Source: JAVBKB01 sp031554275
GTDB taxonomy: Bacteria; Bacillota; Bacilli; JARBTR01
Assembly: GCA_031554275.1 (NCBI GenBank)
Contig: JAVBKB010000131.1
Coordinates: forward strand, 1 to 5,462
DNA: 5,462 bases
Direction: 5' to 3'
The notes beneath the pieces are model-generated. The model was not told the origin of the DNA, made no database searches, and saw nothing but the letters and a program-made list of their open reading frames with translations. Below are positions 1 to 5,462 of this stretch, one piece after another. Both the position numbers and the translations under genes were made by a program. Each line of letters opens with the position of its first letter. The stretch's first letter is position 1.

Positions 1-4
1 GCTG

Positions 5-42
5 AAAAAACCACTGAGATCACCAAATAGCGGTGACCTCAG
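5..42 (-). terminator. Rho-independent terminator after yabA
   Basis: Read on the minus strand, an 11-bp stem (positions 42-32 with 24-14, one G-U wobble) encloses a 7-nt loop (31-25). Three bases later comes a run of six T (10-5). This is a classic intrinsic terminator 20 bp after the yabA stop codon, so the transcript probably ends here. On the plus strand no T run follows the stem, so it works one way only. Confidence 0.9.
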
Positions 43-62
43 AAACGCAATCTATAATCAAC

Positions 63-401
63 TTATTTGTTTTCATGTTTAAATAAAAACGGTGTACAAA
101 ACAAACACTCGTCGTTCCGTGGTCGACCAAATTGATCATTGCAGATATGAAAACCTGCATGATATAAATTGGCAAGGTTATTATACGCAGAATGCGTTTC
201 AATTGCACTATGACTATCAGTATTCATTCCTTGATCATTGGGAAATAATTGGTTTCTTAAATTCTCATTTTCAATGCGCAAATTACTGTTCTCTTCCAAA
301 AGATCGACAACAAATCTTCTCACCTGCATCAACCCTGAATGGAAATCACCGTACTGCGTCTCCATCTGCTGAACTAAATCAAACAATTCCTTTTTATCCA
401 T
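63..401 (-). CDS. yabA: Replication initiation control protein YabA
   Basis: YabA is a negative regulator of replication initiation that binds DnaA and the sliding clamp DnaN and limits over-initiation. The 112-residue product starts MDKKELFD, as in B. subtilis YabA (about 119 aa). Residues 1-52 form a leucine- and glutamate-rich coiled coil, which in the family drives tetramer formation. A low-complexity linker (about 53-70) is somewhat shorter than in B. subtilis. The C-terminal zinc domain keeps the full ligand set H85-x-C87-x11-C99-x2-C102 in the context GFHIC...CLFC. The ATG at 401 is preceded by AAAGGAG (420-414) with a rather long 12-nt spacing. It lies 80 bp after ricT with no convincing promoter between, so it is probably cotranscribed with it. 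A terminator follows directly, so yabA is the last gene of the unit. Identity is very secure. Confidence 0.96.
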   Translation of the reverse strand: MDKKELFDLVQQMETQYGDFHSGLMQVRRFVVDLLEENSNLRIENENLRNQLFPNDQGMNTDSHSAIETHSAYNNLANLYHAGFHICNDQFGRPRNDECLFCTPFLFKHENK

Positions 402-481
402 TTGAGTATGAAACTCCTTTTAAAAAACTATTCATGGGAAATAACAAGATTCGACAATTTATCATGCTATTTAACAGTACA

Positions 482-1306
482 CTATCTTCTTTCACCAGAA
501 AGTATTCCCTCTTCAACTAGTTCATCTAGTGTATAAGAGACGGTCCTTTTCTCCTCTTTAAGGGAAATTTGCATAATTCCCTCAAGAATATTTAAGCCAA
601 CAACCCGACCAAAACCCTCAGGTGTATCAATGGATTGACCGATATCTGGCATCAACTCTTTATACATTTCATAATCATCATTTTCAAATTTCAAGCAACA
701 CAGTAATCGACCACAAATACCCGAAATTTTAGTTGGATTCAGAGACAAACTCTGATCCTTTGCCATTTTAATAGACACGGGTTCAAAATCTCCAAGAAAG
801 GTTGAACAACACAACATGCGACCACAAGGACCTACACCGCCAAGCATCTTCGCCTCATCGCGAACACCAATCTGGCGCAATTCAATGCGTGTCCGGAAAA
901 TATTCGCCAAATCTTTCACCAGCTCACGAAAATCTATTCTACCCTCAGCTGTGAAGAAAAATACCAACTTACTCTTATCGAATGCATACTCCACATCTAT
1001 TAAATTCATTTCAAGACCATGAACAGAAATCTTTTTCTCACAAGTTTCAAACGCACTGCTTGCTTGCATTTGATTCGCTTCAACCACTGCCAAATCCGAA
1101 TCCATTGCAAGTCGTACCACTTTCTTCAGTGGCAGAACCACATCCATTTCCTCTAATTGCTTATCAATAAGGACTGCAACCCCAAATTCAAGTCCTCTCG
1201 AAGTTTCCACAATGACCCCTTGTCCCAGCTCAATTTTAAGCTCTACCGGGTCGAAATAATATATCTTCCCTACCTTTTTGAATCTTACTCCAACAACTTC
1301 TAACAA
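482..1306 (-). CDS. ricT: RicT (YaaT), PSP1-domain regulator of RNase Y and sporulation
   Basis: In B. subtilis RicT forms a ternary complex with RicA (YmcA) and RicF (YlbF). The complex carries Fe-S clusters, helps RNase Y mature many mRNAs, and is needed for normal sporulation, competence and biofilm formation. The product has 274 aa (B. subtilis 275) and is near-identical through the core: GVRFKKVGKIYYFDP at residues 6-20, FRELVKDLA at 126-134, and the cysteine-rich block GPCGRMLCC (C161, C166, C167) followed by GICGRLLCC (C198, C203, C204). The conserved cysteines expected for cluster binding are all present. The start codon is TTG (1306-1304): there is no in-frame ATG upstream before a stop, and alignment to the family N-terminus supports it. 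The ribosome site is an unusual seven-G run six bases upstream. It lies 61 bp after holB and 80 bp before yabA, the usual order. ricA and ricF are not in this window. Confidence 0.96.
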   Translation of the reverse strand: MLEVVGVRFKKVGKIYYFDPVELKIELGQGVIVETSRGLEFGVAVLIDKQLEEMDVVLPLKKVVRLAMDSDLAVVEANQMQASSAFETCEKKISVHGLEMNLIDVEYAFDKSKLVFFFTAEGRIDFRELVKDLANIFRTRIELRQIGVRDEAKMLGGVGPCGRMLCCSTFLGDFEPVSIKMAKDQSLSLNPTKISGICGRLLCCLKFENDDYEMYKELMPDIGQSIDTPEGFGRVVGLNILEGIMQISLKEEKRTVSYTLDELVEEGILSGERR

Positions 1307-1312
1307 ATTTGT

Positions 1313-1320
1313 CCCCCCCT
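1313..1320 (-). promoter_or_regulatory. Poly-G ribosome binding site of ricT
   Basis: On the minus strand this reads A followed by seven G, six bases before the TTG start of ricT. It can pair with the CCUCC of the 16S tail if one G-U wobble is allowed. It decides the ricT start. A homopolymer of this length in a ribosome site is unusual. Confidence 0.75.
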
Positions 1321-1367
1321 GGGATCTAGGTCAGCTACTTATTGACTGTAATATTCTAGCACCCTAT

Positions 1368-2345
1368 CTATCTTAATCTAAATTGAATCACTAATTGCTC
1401 CATCAGCAACTGGGGATTCATATTAGCCTGTAACTTTCTCTTTGCTAGCAGGATCTTTTCAATATTTTCTACCAAAGCTACATCTGTTACTGCTAGATCA
1501 TCACTCCGGTTTTCACTTGCAAAAATAAACCCACTCGTTCTTCCTGTTCGAGCTAAAAGCACGTCCCTACAAAGGAATAAAAGCATATCAAGCCCAAGCT
1601 CAATCTGCTTTCGCTCTTTAAAATGAGTCACCCATTCTTCTTGAATCAACACAATTGCCTCAAATGGTTCTTTTATGACTTTATACAATTTTACCACAAT
1701 CCGTCGCGCTTTGGTGAACCAGTCATCTTCAAAAAGTGCAAGCGCCTCTTCAACATTATTAGTAATATTCACCAACAATGGCGCTACCTCCTGCGAAACA
1801 CCTTCCGAGATAAGTTGCCTACAGAAAGTTTCATGATCCAACTGGCGAAACGAAATCACCTGGCAGCGAGAAATAATTGTTGGTATTACTTGGTGAATTA
1901 AGGTTGTAAGCAAAATTAGCTTTGTATTAGGCGCCGGCTCCTCAATATATTTCAACAGACTGTTGGCCGCAGACAGCGTCATCTTTTCCGCATGATCAAT
2001 CACATAAACTTTATAACCAGACTCAACGGACTTCATCCGAAATTCAGCATGTAAATACTTCATCTGCTCCTTACGAATTGATTGTCCTTCCGGCTCAATC
2101 AAGTGAACATCAGGATGACTTTGCTGTTCGATGCGCACGCAACTTGAACAACAATTACACGCACGATTCTCAGTCACATTCTCGCAGAAAATAAGCTTGG
2201 TTAGTTGTAATGCGATTTCTCTTTTCCCAGTACCATGCCCACCTTCAAAAATATAGGCATGCGCTAATCTATTTTTTTTCATACTATTTTCGAGCAACAT
2301 GAGAACATTTGGCTGTAACTGAACTAACTCACTATACGATTTCAC
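1368..2345 (-). CDS. holB: DNA polymerase III delta' subunit (clamp loader)
   Basis: HolB is the delta' subunit of the clamp-loader complex, which together with DnaX (tau/gamma) and HolA loads the beta clamp at primed DNA. The open frame reaches a TTG at 2360, but I place the start at GTG 2345. AGGGG lies seven bases before that GTG and would sit inside the longer version, which has no Shine-Dalgarno of its own. The shorter N-terminus (MKSYSELVQLQPNV) also aligns better with B. subtilis HolB. This gives 325 aa. Numbered in this form, RLAHAYIFEG (26-35) leads into a degenerate Walker A, GGHGTGKR (35-42). The four-cysteine zinc site is C54-x8-C63-x2-C66-x2-C69, the Walker-B-like strand is VYVIDHAE (113-120), and SLLKYIEEP (129-137) and the sensor SRC (159-161) follow. 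The C-terminal collar domain ends MNPQLLMEQL. Delta' need not hydrolyse ATP, so the altered P-loop is normal for the family. yaaR, which precedes holB in B. subtilis, is absent. Confidence 0.94.
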   Translation of the reverse strand: MKSYSELVQLQPNVLMLLENSMKKNRLAHAYIFEGGHGTGKREIALQLTKLIFCENVTENRACNCCSSCVRIEQQSHPDVHLIEPEGQSIRKEQMKYLHAEFRMKSVESGYKVYVIDHAEKMTLSAANSLLKYIEEPAPNTKLILLTTLIHQVIPTIISRCQVISFRQLDHETFCRQLISEGVSQEVAPLLVNITNNVEEALALFEDDWFTKARRIVVKLYKVIKEPFEAIVLIQEEWVTHFKERKQIELGLDMLLFLCRDVLLARTGRTSGFIFASENRSDDLAVTDVALVENIEKILLAKRKLQANMNPQLLMEQLVIQFRLR

Positions 2346-2352
2346 AATGCTT

Positions 2353-2357
2353 CCCCT
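2353..2357 (-). promoter_or_regulatory. Ribosome binding site deciding the holB start
   Basis: AGGGG on the minus strand is followed by a 7-nt spacer and then GTG at 2345-2343. It overlaps codons 2-3 of the longer TTG-initiated reading, which is the main reason for preferring the GTG start. Confidence 0.7.
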
Positions 2358-2409
2358 CAATACTTTTATTCATTTAACTGAGCTCAATATTCGACCCGCA
2401 CCCAGCAAC

Positions 2410-2736
2410 TTAGAATTTATGAAACTGCTCAACAGGAAGAACAAACACAGTTGCGCCCCCAACTTTCACATCCAAAGGAAAAGAAACAAACGAGTCCGTT
2501 ACCCCCATCGAAGAAACAGGCGTGATCAGATGATCTCTTGCTTCGCAATTCGTCTTAATCAGTTCCAAAATACGATCAACTTGATCTTCATCTGCTCCAA
2601 TCATCACTGTGGTGTTTCCTTCTCTCAGAAATCCTCCTGAACTAGCCAATTTCGTTACCTGAAACTTATTCTTTACAAGCACTGCAATCAACTTTGCACT
2701 ATCCGTATTATTCACAACAGCAATAATCAATTTCAT
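2410..2736 (-). CDS. darA: PII-like cyclic-di-AMP receptor protein DarA (YaaQ/PstA)
   Basis: DarA/PstA is a small trimeric PII-like cytosolic protein that binds the second messenger c-di-AMP at subunit interfaces. Its downstream target is not firmly established. The 108-residue product matches the family end to end: MKLIIAVV at the start, VTKLASSGGFLREGNTT at 27-43, and VGGATVFVLPVEQFHKF at the end. Family ligand-contact positions T28, F36, L37, N41 and G47 are kept. However, position 24 is Lys (Asn in B. subtilis and S. aureus), position 26 is Gln (Arg in both) and position 107 is Lys (Gln108 in both). The loop SSMGVTDSF (75-83) is one residue shorter than the usual PMGGxADSY. The ATG is preceded by AAAGGGG with a 10-nt spacing. 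It lies 72 bp after tmk with no clear promoter, so it is probably cotranscribed. Family assignment is secure; ligand binding should be viewed with some caution. Confidence 0.95.
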   Translation of the reverse strand: MKLIIAVVNNTDSAKLIAVLVKNKFQVTKLASSGGFLREGNTTVMIGADEDQVDRILELIKTNCEARDHLITPVSSMGVTDSFVSFPLDVKVGGATVFVLPVEQFHKF

Positions 2737-2808
2737 CTGAGTTCAACCCCTTTGAAAAATTCATGTATATGCTACCTTATGCAGATATTTTACCTGATAA
2801 CTCAACGA

Positions 2809-3450
2809 TTAAACCCTATTTTTTATAAAAGTAAGCAAAACCTCAACGGACTCTGCTAACACTTCCTGATAACTTCTTGATGCATCAATTTCTCTAATTC
2901 GTTCAGGGTACCTCTCCAATAAGATTTGATACCCTTTATAGACAGCTTGGTGAAAAGAAAGTTGCTCCATATCAAGACGATCGACCTCAGACTCATTACG
3001 TGTTCGCGAAATCCGTTCAAGCCCTATTTCAGGTTCCACCATCAGAAAAATTGTTAAATCTGGCATCCTGTCCTGAATAGCAAATTGGTTAATATGGAGA
3101 ATCTCGTCCATTCCGAGTCCTCTTCCACATCCTTGGTAAGCAAGCGAACTATCAACAAAACGATCACACAGAACATGTTTACCCTCCCTAAGAAGTGGTA
3201 TAACCTTTTCCGCCAAATGCTGCCTTCGCGCAGCTGCGTACAAAAGTGCTTCAGTTCGCGCATCCATAGCAGTGTTTTCAGGGTTCAGTACAACTTGCCT
3301 AATCTGCTCCGCAATATCAATACCGCCTGGCTCTCTCGTCAGGAAAAAATCAAATCCATGCTCCAGCAACCGATCTCTAAGACCCGCCTGGATCGCTGTC
3401 TTGCCAGCACCATCTGGCCCCTCTATTGTAATAAATAAACCCATTTCCAT
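2809..3450 (-). CDS. tmk: Thymidylate kinase (dTMP kinase)
   Basis: Tmk phosphorylates dTMP to dTDP with ATP, the step where the de novo and salvage routes to dTTP meet; it is cytosolic and essential. The 213-aa length is typical. The P-loop is GPDGAGKT at residues 11-18 with K17 and T18. TREPGG at 38-43 and the DRF motif at 96-98 with S101 (CDRFVDSSLAYQG) are the dTMP-binding signatures. The arginine-containing lid is at about 147-158 (ISRTRNESEVDR). The residue after the P-loop threonine is Ala19, where Thr or Ser is more usual. The start is the first of two close ATGs (MEMG): AAGGA at 3465-3461 is 10 nt from it and 16 nt from the second. An extended -10 promoter sits in the 76-bp gap behind the decarboxylase, so tmk probably starts its own transcript together with darA, holB, ricT and yabA. 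Confidence 0.97.
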   Translation of the reverse strand: MEMGLFITIEGPDGAGKTAIQAGLRDRLLEHGFDFFLTREPGGIDIAEQIRQVVLNPENTAMDARTEALLYAAARRQHLAEKVIPLLREGKHVLCDRFVDSSLAYQGCGRGLGMDEILHINQFAIQDRMPDLTIFLMVEPEIGLERISRTRNESEVDRLDMEQLSFHQAVYKGYQILLERYPERIREIDASRSYQEVLAESVEVLLTFIKNRV

Positions 3451-3480
3451 TTAGACAACATCCTTGCCCTATTATTTTTA

Positions 3481-3489
3481 ATTATATCA
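3481..3489 (-). promoter_or_regulatory. Extended -10 promoter of tmk operon
   Basis: On the minus strand the sequence is TGA directly followed by a perfect TATAAT, i.e. the extended -10 form TGnTATAAT. At 17-18 bp upstream there is no good -35 (GAAATC or TGAAAT), which extended -10 promoters can do without. Transcription would start near 3474, giving a leader of about 25 nt that contains the AAGGA ribosome site of tmk. Confidence 0.65.
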
Positions 3490-3526
3490 CATTGACCTGC
3501 CAAGATTTCACATTAATAAGAAACAT

Positions 3527-4960
3527 TTAACGTTCTTCAATGAGAACTTCGATTAGCCCTTTTGAAAGCTGCTTGCCGCCCTGAATTTTAGCCCCACAGT
3601 TTAGCAAATACTCGAGATGCAAAATCACCGTATTCACTATTCTCTCACCCCTATGAACCAAAGGAATTCCGGGCGGATAAGGTGTTATTTGTTCCGCGGA
3701 AGTCCGGTTTAACGCTTCCCTTAGTATAACAAAATCAGTTTTCATGTCATCCATTAATGACATAGGATATTCAAGCGTTGTAAGCGGTAAATCATTTTTT
3801 AAAGGTTGAATCGGGAGTGACCGCTCACTCGTCATGTTATCTAAAGTAAGCCTATTTAGCCGTCTCAAAGCCTCAGAAAAAGGGTAACCACTGTCTTTTT
3901 TGAGTAGCGGTAAAATAAAAAGAACATTTCGTGCATCTGCAAGTTCTGTAAAAACACCAACTTCCTCAAAAAGAGTTTGCAAAGAAAATCCACTTACCCC
4001 TATCGTAGACTGCACAATTACTTTTATCGGATCATCACTCTCAATCACAGATAAACCGTCTATTCTCCTTAAGCCATCTTTGAAAAGTGTTGACTGCTGA
4101 ACGGTATATGAAACGTCATCACTTGTGAAATTTGAAATAAATTGACGCGCTAAATCTAAAGAAAGCATGATTGGATACGAGGGACTACTGGATTGGAACA
4201 TTTCTAAGTAATCCCTAATTTTAGATAGCTCAACGCGATCACTATTTACGTGAAGAAAGGAACCCATTGTCATTGCTGGTAAAGTCTTATGCGCAGACTG
4301 GACAATAATATCTGCCCCAAGCTCTATTGCAGATTTCGGGAAGGGAGCACCAGCAATAAAGTGCGCACCATGCGCTTCGTCTACTAACACAATCAGATGA
4401 TGTTCATGGGCAAGTCGGATTATGGGCTCCAAATCATTAACTGTACCGTAATATGAAGGGTGCGTAAGAATAATCACTTTTGCCTTTGGAAATCGACAAA
4501 TCGCCGTGCGGACGGCCGTTAGCGTTATTTGCTTAGCAACCCCTAAATGCAAATCCACTTCTTGGTACAAAAAAATAGGAGTAGCATCTACTAAACGAAG
4601 TCCGTTCATAATTGATTTGTGGCAATTACGCTGAACCAACACTTGGTCACCTTTTTTTAAGCAGGCATGAATCATAGATAAGTTTCCTACAGTTGAACCG
4701 TTGACAAGAAGGAAGCTTGCCCTACATTGATATGTTTTAGCTAGAGCAACTTCAGCTTCCAAAATACTTGCCTCAGGAGAATGCAAATCATCAAGTCCTG
4801 AAAGTTCTGTTAAATCAATTGCTAACACACCTTTTAATGCCAACGATGTCTTTTCATCAAAAACTAATCCACTTTTGTGTCCAGGGACATGAAAAGATAT
4901 TGGTTTCAGTTTAATATGATTATCTATGGCATCCAAAATTGTTGATCCCTTGTTCTCCAT
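3527..4960 (-). CDS. Orn/Lys/Arg decarboxylase family PLP enzyme (YaaO-like)
   Basis: This is a fold-type I pyridoxal-phosphate enzyme of the short Bacillus-type Orn/Lys/Arg decarboxylase group. Such enzymes make a polyamine precursor (cadaverine, putrescine or agmatine); the substrate cannot be read from sequence. It is called lysine decarboxylase or YaaO in relatives. The open frame extends to ATG 4987, but the preferred start is ATG 4960, which has AAGGAG six bases upstream; the outer ATG has no ribosome site. That gives 477 aa (YaaO about 480). In this numbering PGHK is at 26-29, phosphate-binding NGST at 87-90, stacking His in THPSYYG at 167, DEAHG with D194 (pyridine nitrogen) and H197, and the Schiff-base lysine K225 in SAHKT. 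The C-terminal domain carries PYPPGIP from 427. The N-terminal wing domain of the large enterobacterial enzymes is absent. It lies between the rRNA terminator and tmk. No hairpin terminator separates it from tmk. Confidence 0.93.
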   Translation of the reverse strand: MENKGSTILDAIDNHIKLKPISFHVPGHKSGLVFDEKTSLALKGVLAIDLTELSGLDDLHSPEASILEAEVALAKTYQCRASFLLVNGSTVGNLSMIHACLKKGDQVLVQRNCHKSIMNGLRLVDATPIFLYQEVDLHLGVAKQITLTAVRTAICRFPKAKVIILTHPSYYGTVNDLEPIIRLAHEHHLIVLVDEAHGAHFIAGAPFPKSAIELGADIIVQSAHKTLPAMTMGSFLHVNSDRVELSKIRDYLEMFQSSSPSYPIMLSLDLARQFISNFTSDDVSYTVQQSTLFKDGLRRIDGLSVIESDDPIKVIVQSTIGVSGFSLQTLFEEVGVFTELADARNVLFILPLLKKDSGYPFSEALRRLNRLTLDNMTSERSLPIQPLKNDLPLTTLEYPMSLMDDMKTDFVILREALNRTSAEQITPYPPGIPLVHRGERIVNTVILHLEYLLNCGAKIQGGKQLSKGLIEVLIEER

Positions 4961-4966
4961 TTTATA

Positions 4967-4972
4967 CTCCTT
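4967..4972 (-). promoter_or_regulatory. Ribosome binding site deciding the decarboxylase start
   Basis: A perfect AAGGAG on the minus strand sits six bases (TATAAA) before ATG 4960-4958. It falls inside the longer reading from ATG 4987, which lacks any Shine-Dalgarno, so the inner ATG is preferred. Confidence 0.8.
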
Positions 4973-4989
4973 GAGATGGTACTTCATAG

Positions 4990-4995
4990 TTTATA
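4990..4995 (-). promoter_or_regulatory. Possible -10 element for the decarboxylase gene
   Basis: The minus strand reads TATAAA here, after an AT-rich stretch and just downstream of the rRNA terminator. Transcription from it would start near 4983, inside the longer reading of the gene, which fits the inner ATG start. At 17 bp upstream the -35 is poor (CTTTTT), so this is a weak candidate only; readthrough from the rRNA operon is the alternative. Confidence 0.25.
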
Positions 4996-5012
4996 TTTAA
5001 TTGATTACACAG

Positions 5013-5039
5013 AAAAAGCTAGCTCCTAGGAACTAGCTT
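5013..5039 (-). terminator. Rho-independent terminator of the rRNA operon
   Basis: On the minus strand AAGCTAG (5039-5033) and CTAGCTT (5022-5016) form a 7-bp stem around a 10-nt loop that is itself partly self-complementary. A run of five T (5017-5013) overlaps the base of the stem. It begins about 7 bp after the 5S gene. The stem is short and fairly AT-rich for an rRNA terminator, so some readthrough into the decarboxylase gene is plausible. Confidence 0.8.
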
Positions 5040-5045
5040 AAATCG

Positions 5046-5161
<116 letters not shown>

Positions 5162-5262
5162 CTATTCTATTGTTGAAAGACATGTAGCTCTATCAGATGT
5201 ACTGACAAAGACAACTTGTTCTCTCAAAACTGGATAAATCACAAGGCTTGCGTTTGTACTCA

Positions 5263-5278
5263 CTAAGTATACACTTAG
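5263..5278 (-). other. Short stem-loop in 23S-5S spacer
   Basis: CTAAGT and ACTTAG pair as a perfect 6-bp stem around a 4-nt loop (GTAT on the minus strand). No T run follows, so it is not an intrinsic terminator. It may be a processing element, or simply part of the overlapping promoter-like sequence. Confidence 0.3.
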
Positions 5279-5294
5279 CTTTGATCAGTTTCAA
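5266..5294 (-). promoter_or_regulatory. Promoter-like sequence inside 23S-5S spacer
   Basis: On the minus strand TTGAAA (5294-5289) and TATACT (5271-5266) are separated by exactly 17 bp. Each hexamer matches the sigma-A consensus at five of six positions. It would drive the 5S gene from about 5259. A match in AT-rich spacer could be chance, and its activity is unknown. Confidence 0.4.
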
Positions 5295-5326
5295 GTCCGC
5301 TTGACGCTTTCTCTTCACTAAATCTT

Positions 5327-5462
5327 TTGGTTAAGTCCTCGATCGATTAGTATTCGTTAGCTCCATACTTCACAGCACTTCCACTCCGAACCTATCTACC
5401 TTGTCATCTTCAAGGGATCTTACTAGCTTGACGCTATGGGAAATCTCATCTCGAGGGGGGCT
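5327..5462 (-). rRNA. rrl: 23S ribosomal RNA, 3' end (partial)
   Basis: The minus strand begins at the window edge with AGCCCCCCTCGAGATGAGAT, the highly conserved 3'-terminal domain of Firmicutes 23S rRNA. It continues through GATAGGTTCGGAGTGGAAG and AATACTAATCGATCGAGGAC to ACTTAACC, the 3' strand of helix 1 that pairs with the gene's 5' end outside the window. About 136 nt of the gene is visible. The exact 3' end is estimated from helix 1 and may differ by a few bases. Confidence 0.95.

Larger units (their letters stand above)
5162..5326 (-). other. 23S-5S internal transcribed spacer, no tRNA
   Basis: About 165 bp between the two rRNA genes. I see no tRNA cloverleaf. Near 5220-5238 the minus strand contains TTTATCCAGTTTTGAGAGAA, the kind of sequence often found in Bacillales rRNA spacers. 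The spacer also holds the promoter-like sequence and the short stem-loop listed separately. The rest is unassigned and probably carries processing signals. Confidence 0.7.

Noticed and set aside
402..481. TTGTCG ... TGAATA in the ricT-yabA gap as a possible yabA promoter
   Set aside because: Spacing is 17 bp but the -10 matches poorly, and the gene order favours cotranscription.
92..520. 142-codon open frame on the plus strand
   Set aside because: It lies antisense to yabA and the end of ricT, starts at GTG without a ribosome site, and its product resembles nothing I know. It is a shadow of the real genes.
1353..1361. TGCTAGAAT (extended -10-like) upstream of ricT on the minus strand
   Set aside because: It matches TGnTAnAAT loosely but has no -35 and lies in a short gap of what looks like one operon; too weak to list as a promoter.
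1926..1990. Apparent defect in the HolB nucleotide-binding site (GTGKR lacking the usual Thr/Ser)
   Set aside because: Delta' subunits commonly have a degenerate Walker A and serve as a stator, so this is normal for the family. The interval given is within the neighbouring ATPase core; the motif itself is near the N-terminus.
2346..2360. Longer holB reading from TTG 2360
   Set aside because: The ribosome site AGGGG falls inside it and nothing resembling a Shine-Dalgarno lies upstream; the GTG at 2345 fits both spacing and family alignment.
3085..3438. 117-codon plus-strand open frame within tmk
   Set aside because: It is fully antisense to a clear tmk coding sequence and has no recognisable motifs. 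Other short plus-strand frames in holB, darA and ricT were dropped for the same reason.
4961..4987. Longer decarboxylase reading from ATG 4987
   Set aside because: AAGGAG lies inside this extension, six bases before ATG 4960, and the outer ATG has no ribosome site.
5162..5326. tRNA gene in the 23S-5S spacer
   Set aside because: No T-loop GTTCRANNC or cloverleaf could be drawn on either strand.

Overview
The window looks like chromosome from a low-to-moderate GC Gram-positive bacterium of the order Bacillales. All five proteins match, in sequence and order, the conserved 'yaaO-tmk-yaaQ-(yaaR)-holB-yaaT-yabA' block that lies next to an rRNA operon near the origin in Bacillus subtilis and relatives. 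Nearly complete RicT and YabA, plus a 5S/23S of Bacillales type, suggest a spore-former or a close relative. The lack of csfB, xpaC, yaaN and yaaR would fit a family such as Planococcaceae, but the exact family cannot be settled from this piece.

Everything is transcribed on the minus strand, so the biological order runs from high to low coordinates. Positions 5462-5327 hold the 3' end of a 23S rRNA gene, cut by the window edge. A spacer of about 165 bp without tRNA follows (5326-5162), then a complete 5S rRNA (5161-5046) and a short hairpin terminator (about 5039-5013). Next come an Orn/Lys/Arg-decarboxylase-fold PLP enzyme (4960-3527), thymidylate kinase tmk with its own extended -10 promoter (3450-2809), the c-di-AMP-receptor PII-like protein darA/yaaQ (2736-2410), DNA polymerase III delta' holB (2345-1368), ricT/yaaT (1306-482) and yabA (401-63). 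A strong rho-independent terminator (42-5) closes the unit. Gaps between coding regions are 60-80 bp and hold little beyond ribosome binding sites. No gene-free stretch exceeds 300 bp.

The tmk-darA-holB-ricT-yabA run is probably one transcript. It joins dTTP supply (Tmk), the clamp loader (HolB), initiation control by binding DnaA and DnaN (YabA), a nucleotide second-messenger sensor (DarA) and an RNA-maturation/sporulation regulator (RicT). Three starts need care. ricT begins at TTG behind a run of seven G. holB most likely begins at an internal GTG, and the decarboxylase at an internal ATG, each directly behind a good Shine-Dalgarno.

I see no mobile element, CRISPR array or clearly novel system. 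The observations most worth a second look are the changed ligand-pocket positions in DarA, a near-consensus sigma-A promoter inside the 23S-5S spacer, and the poly-G ribosome binding site of ricT.
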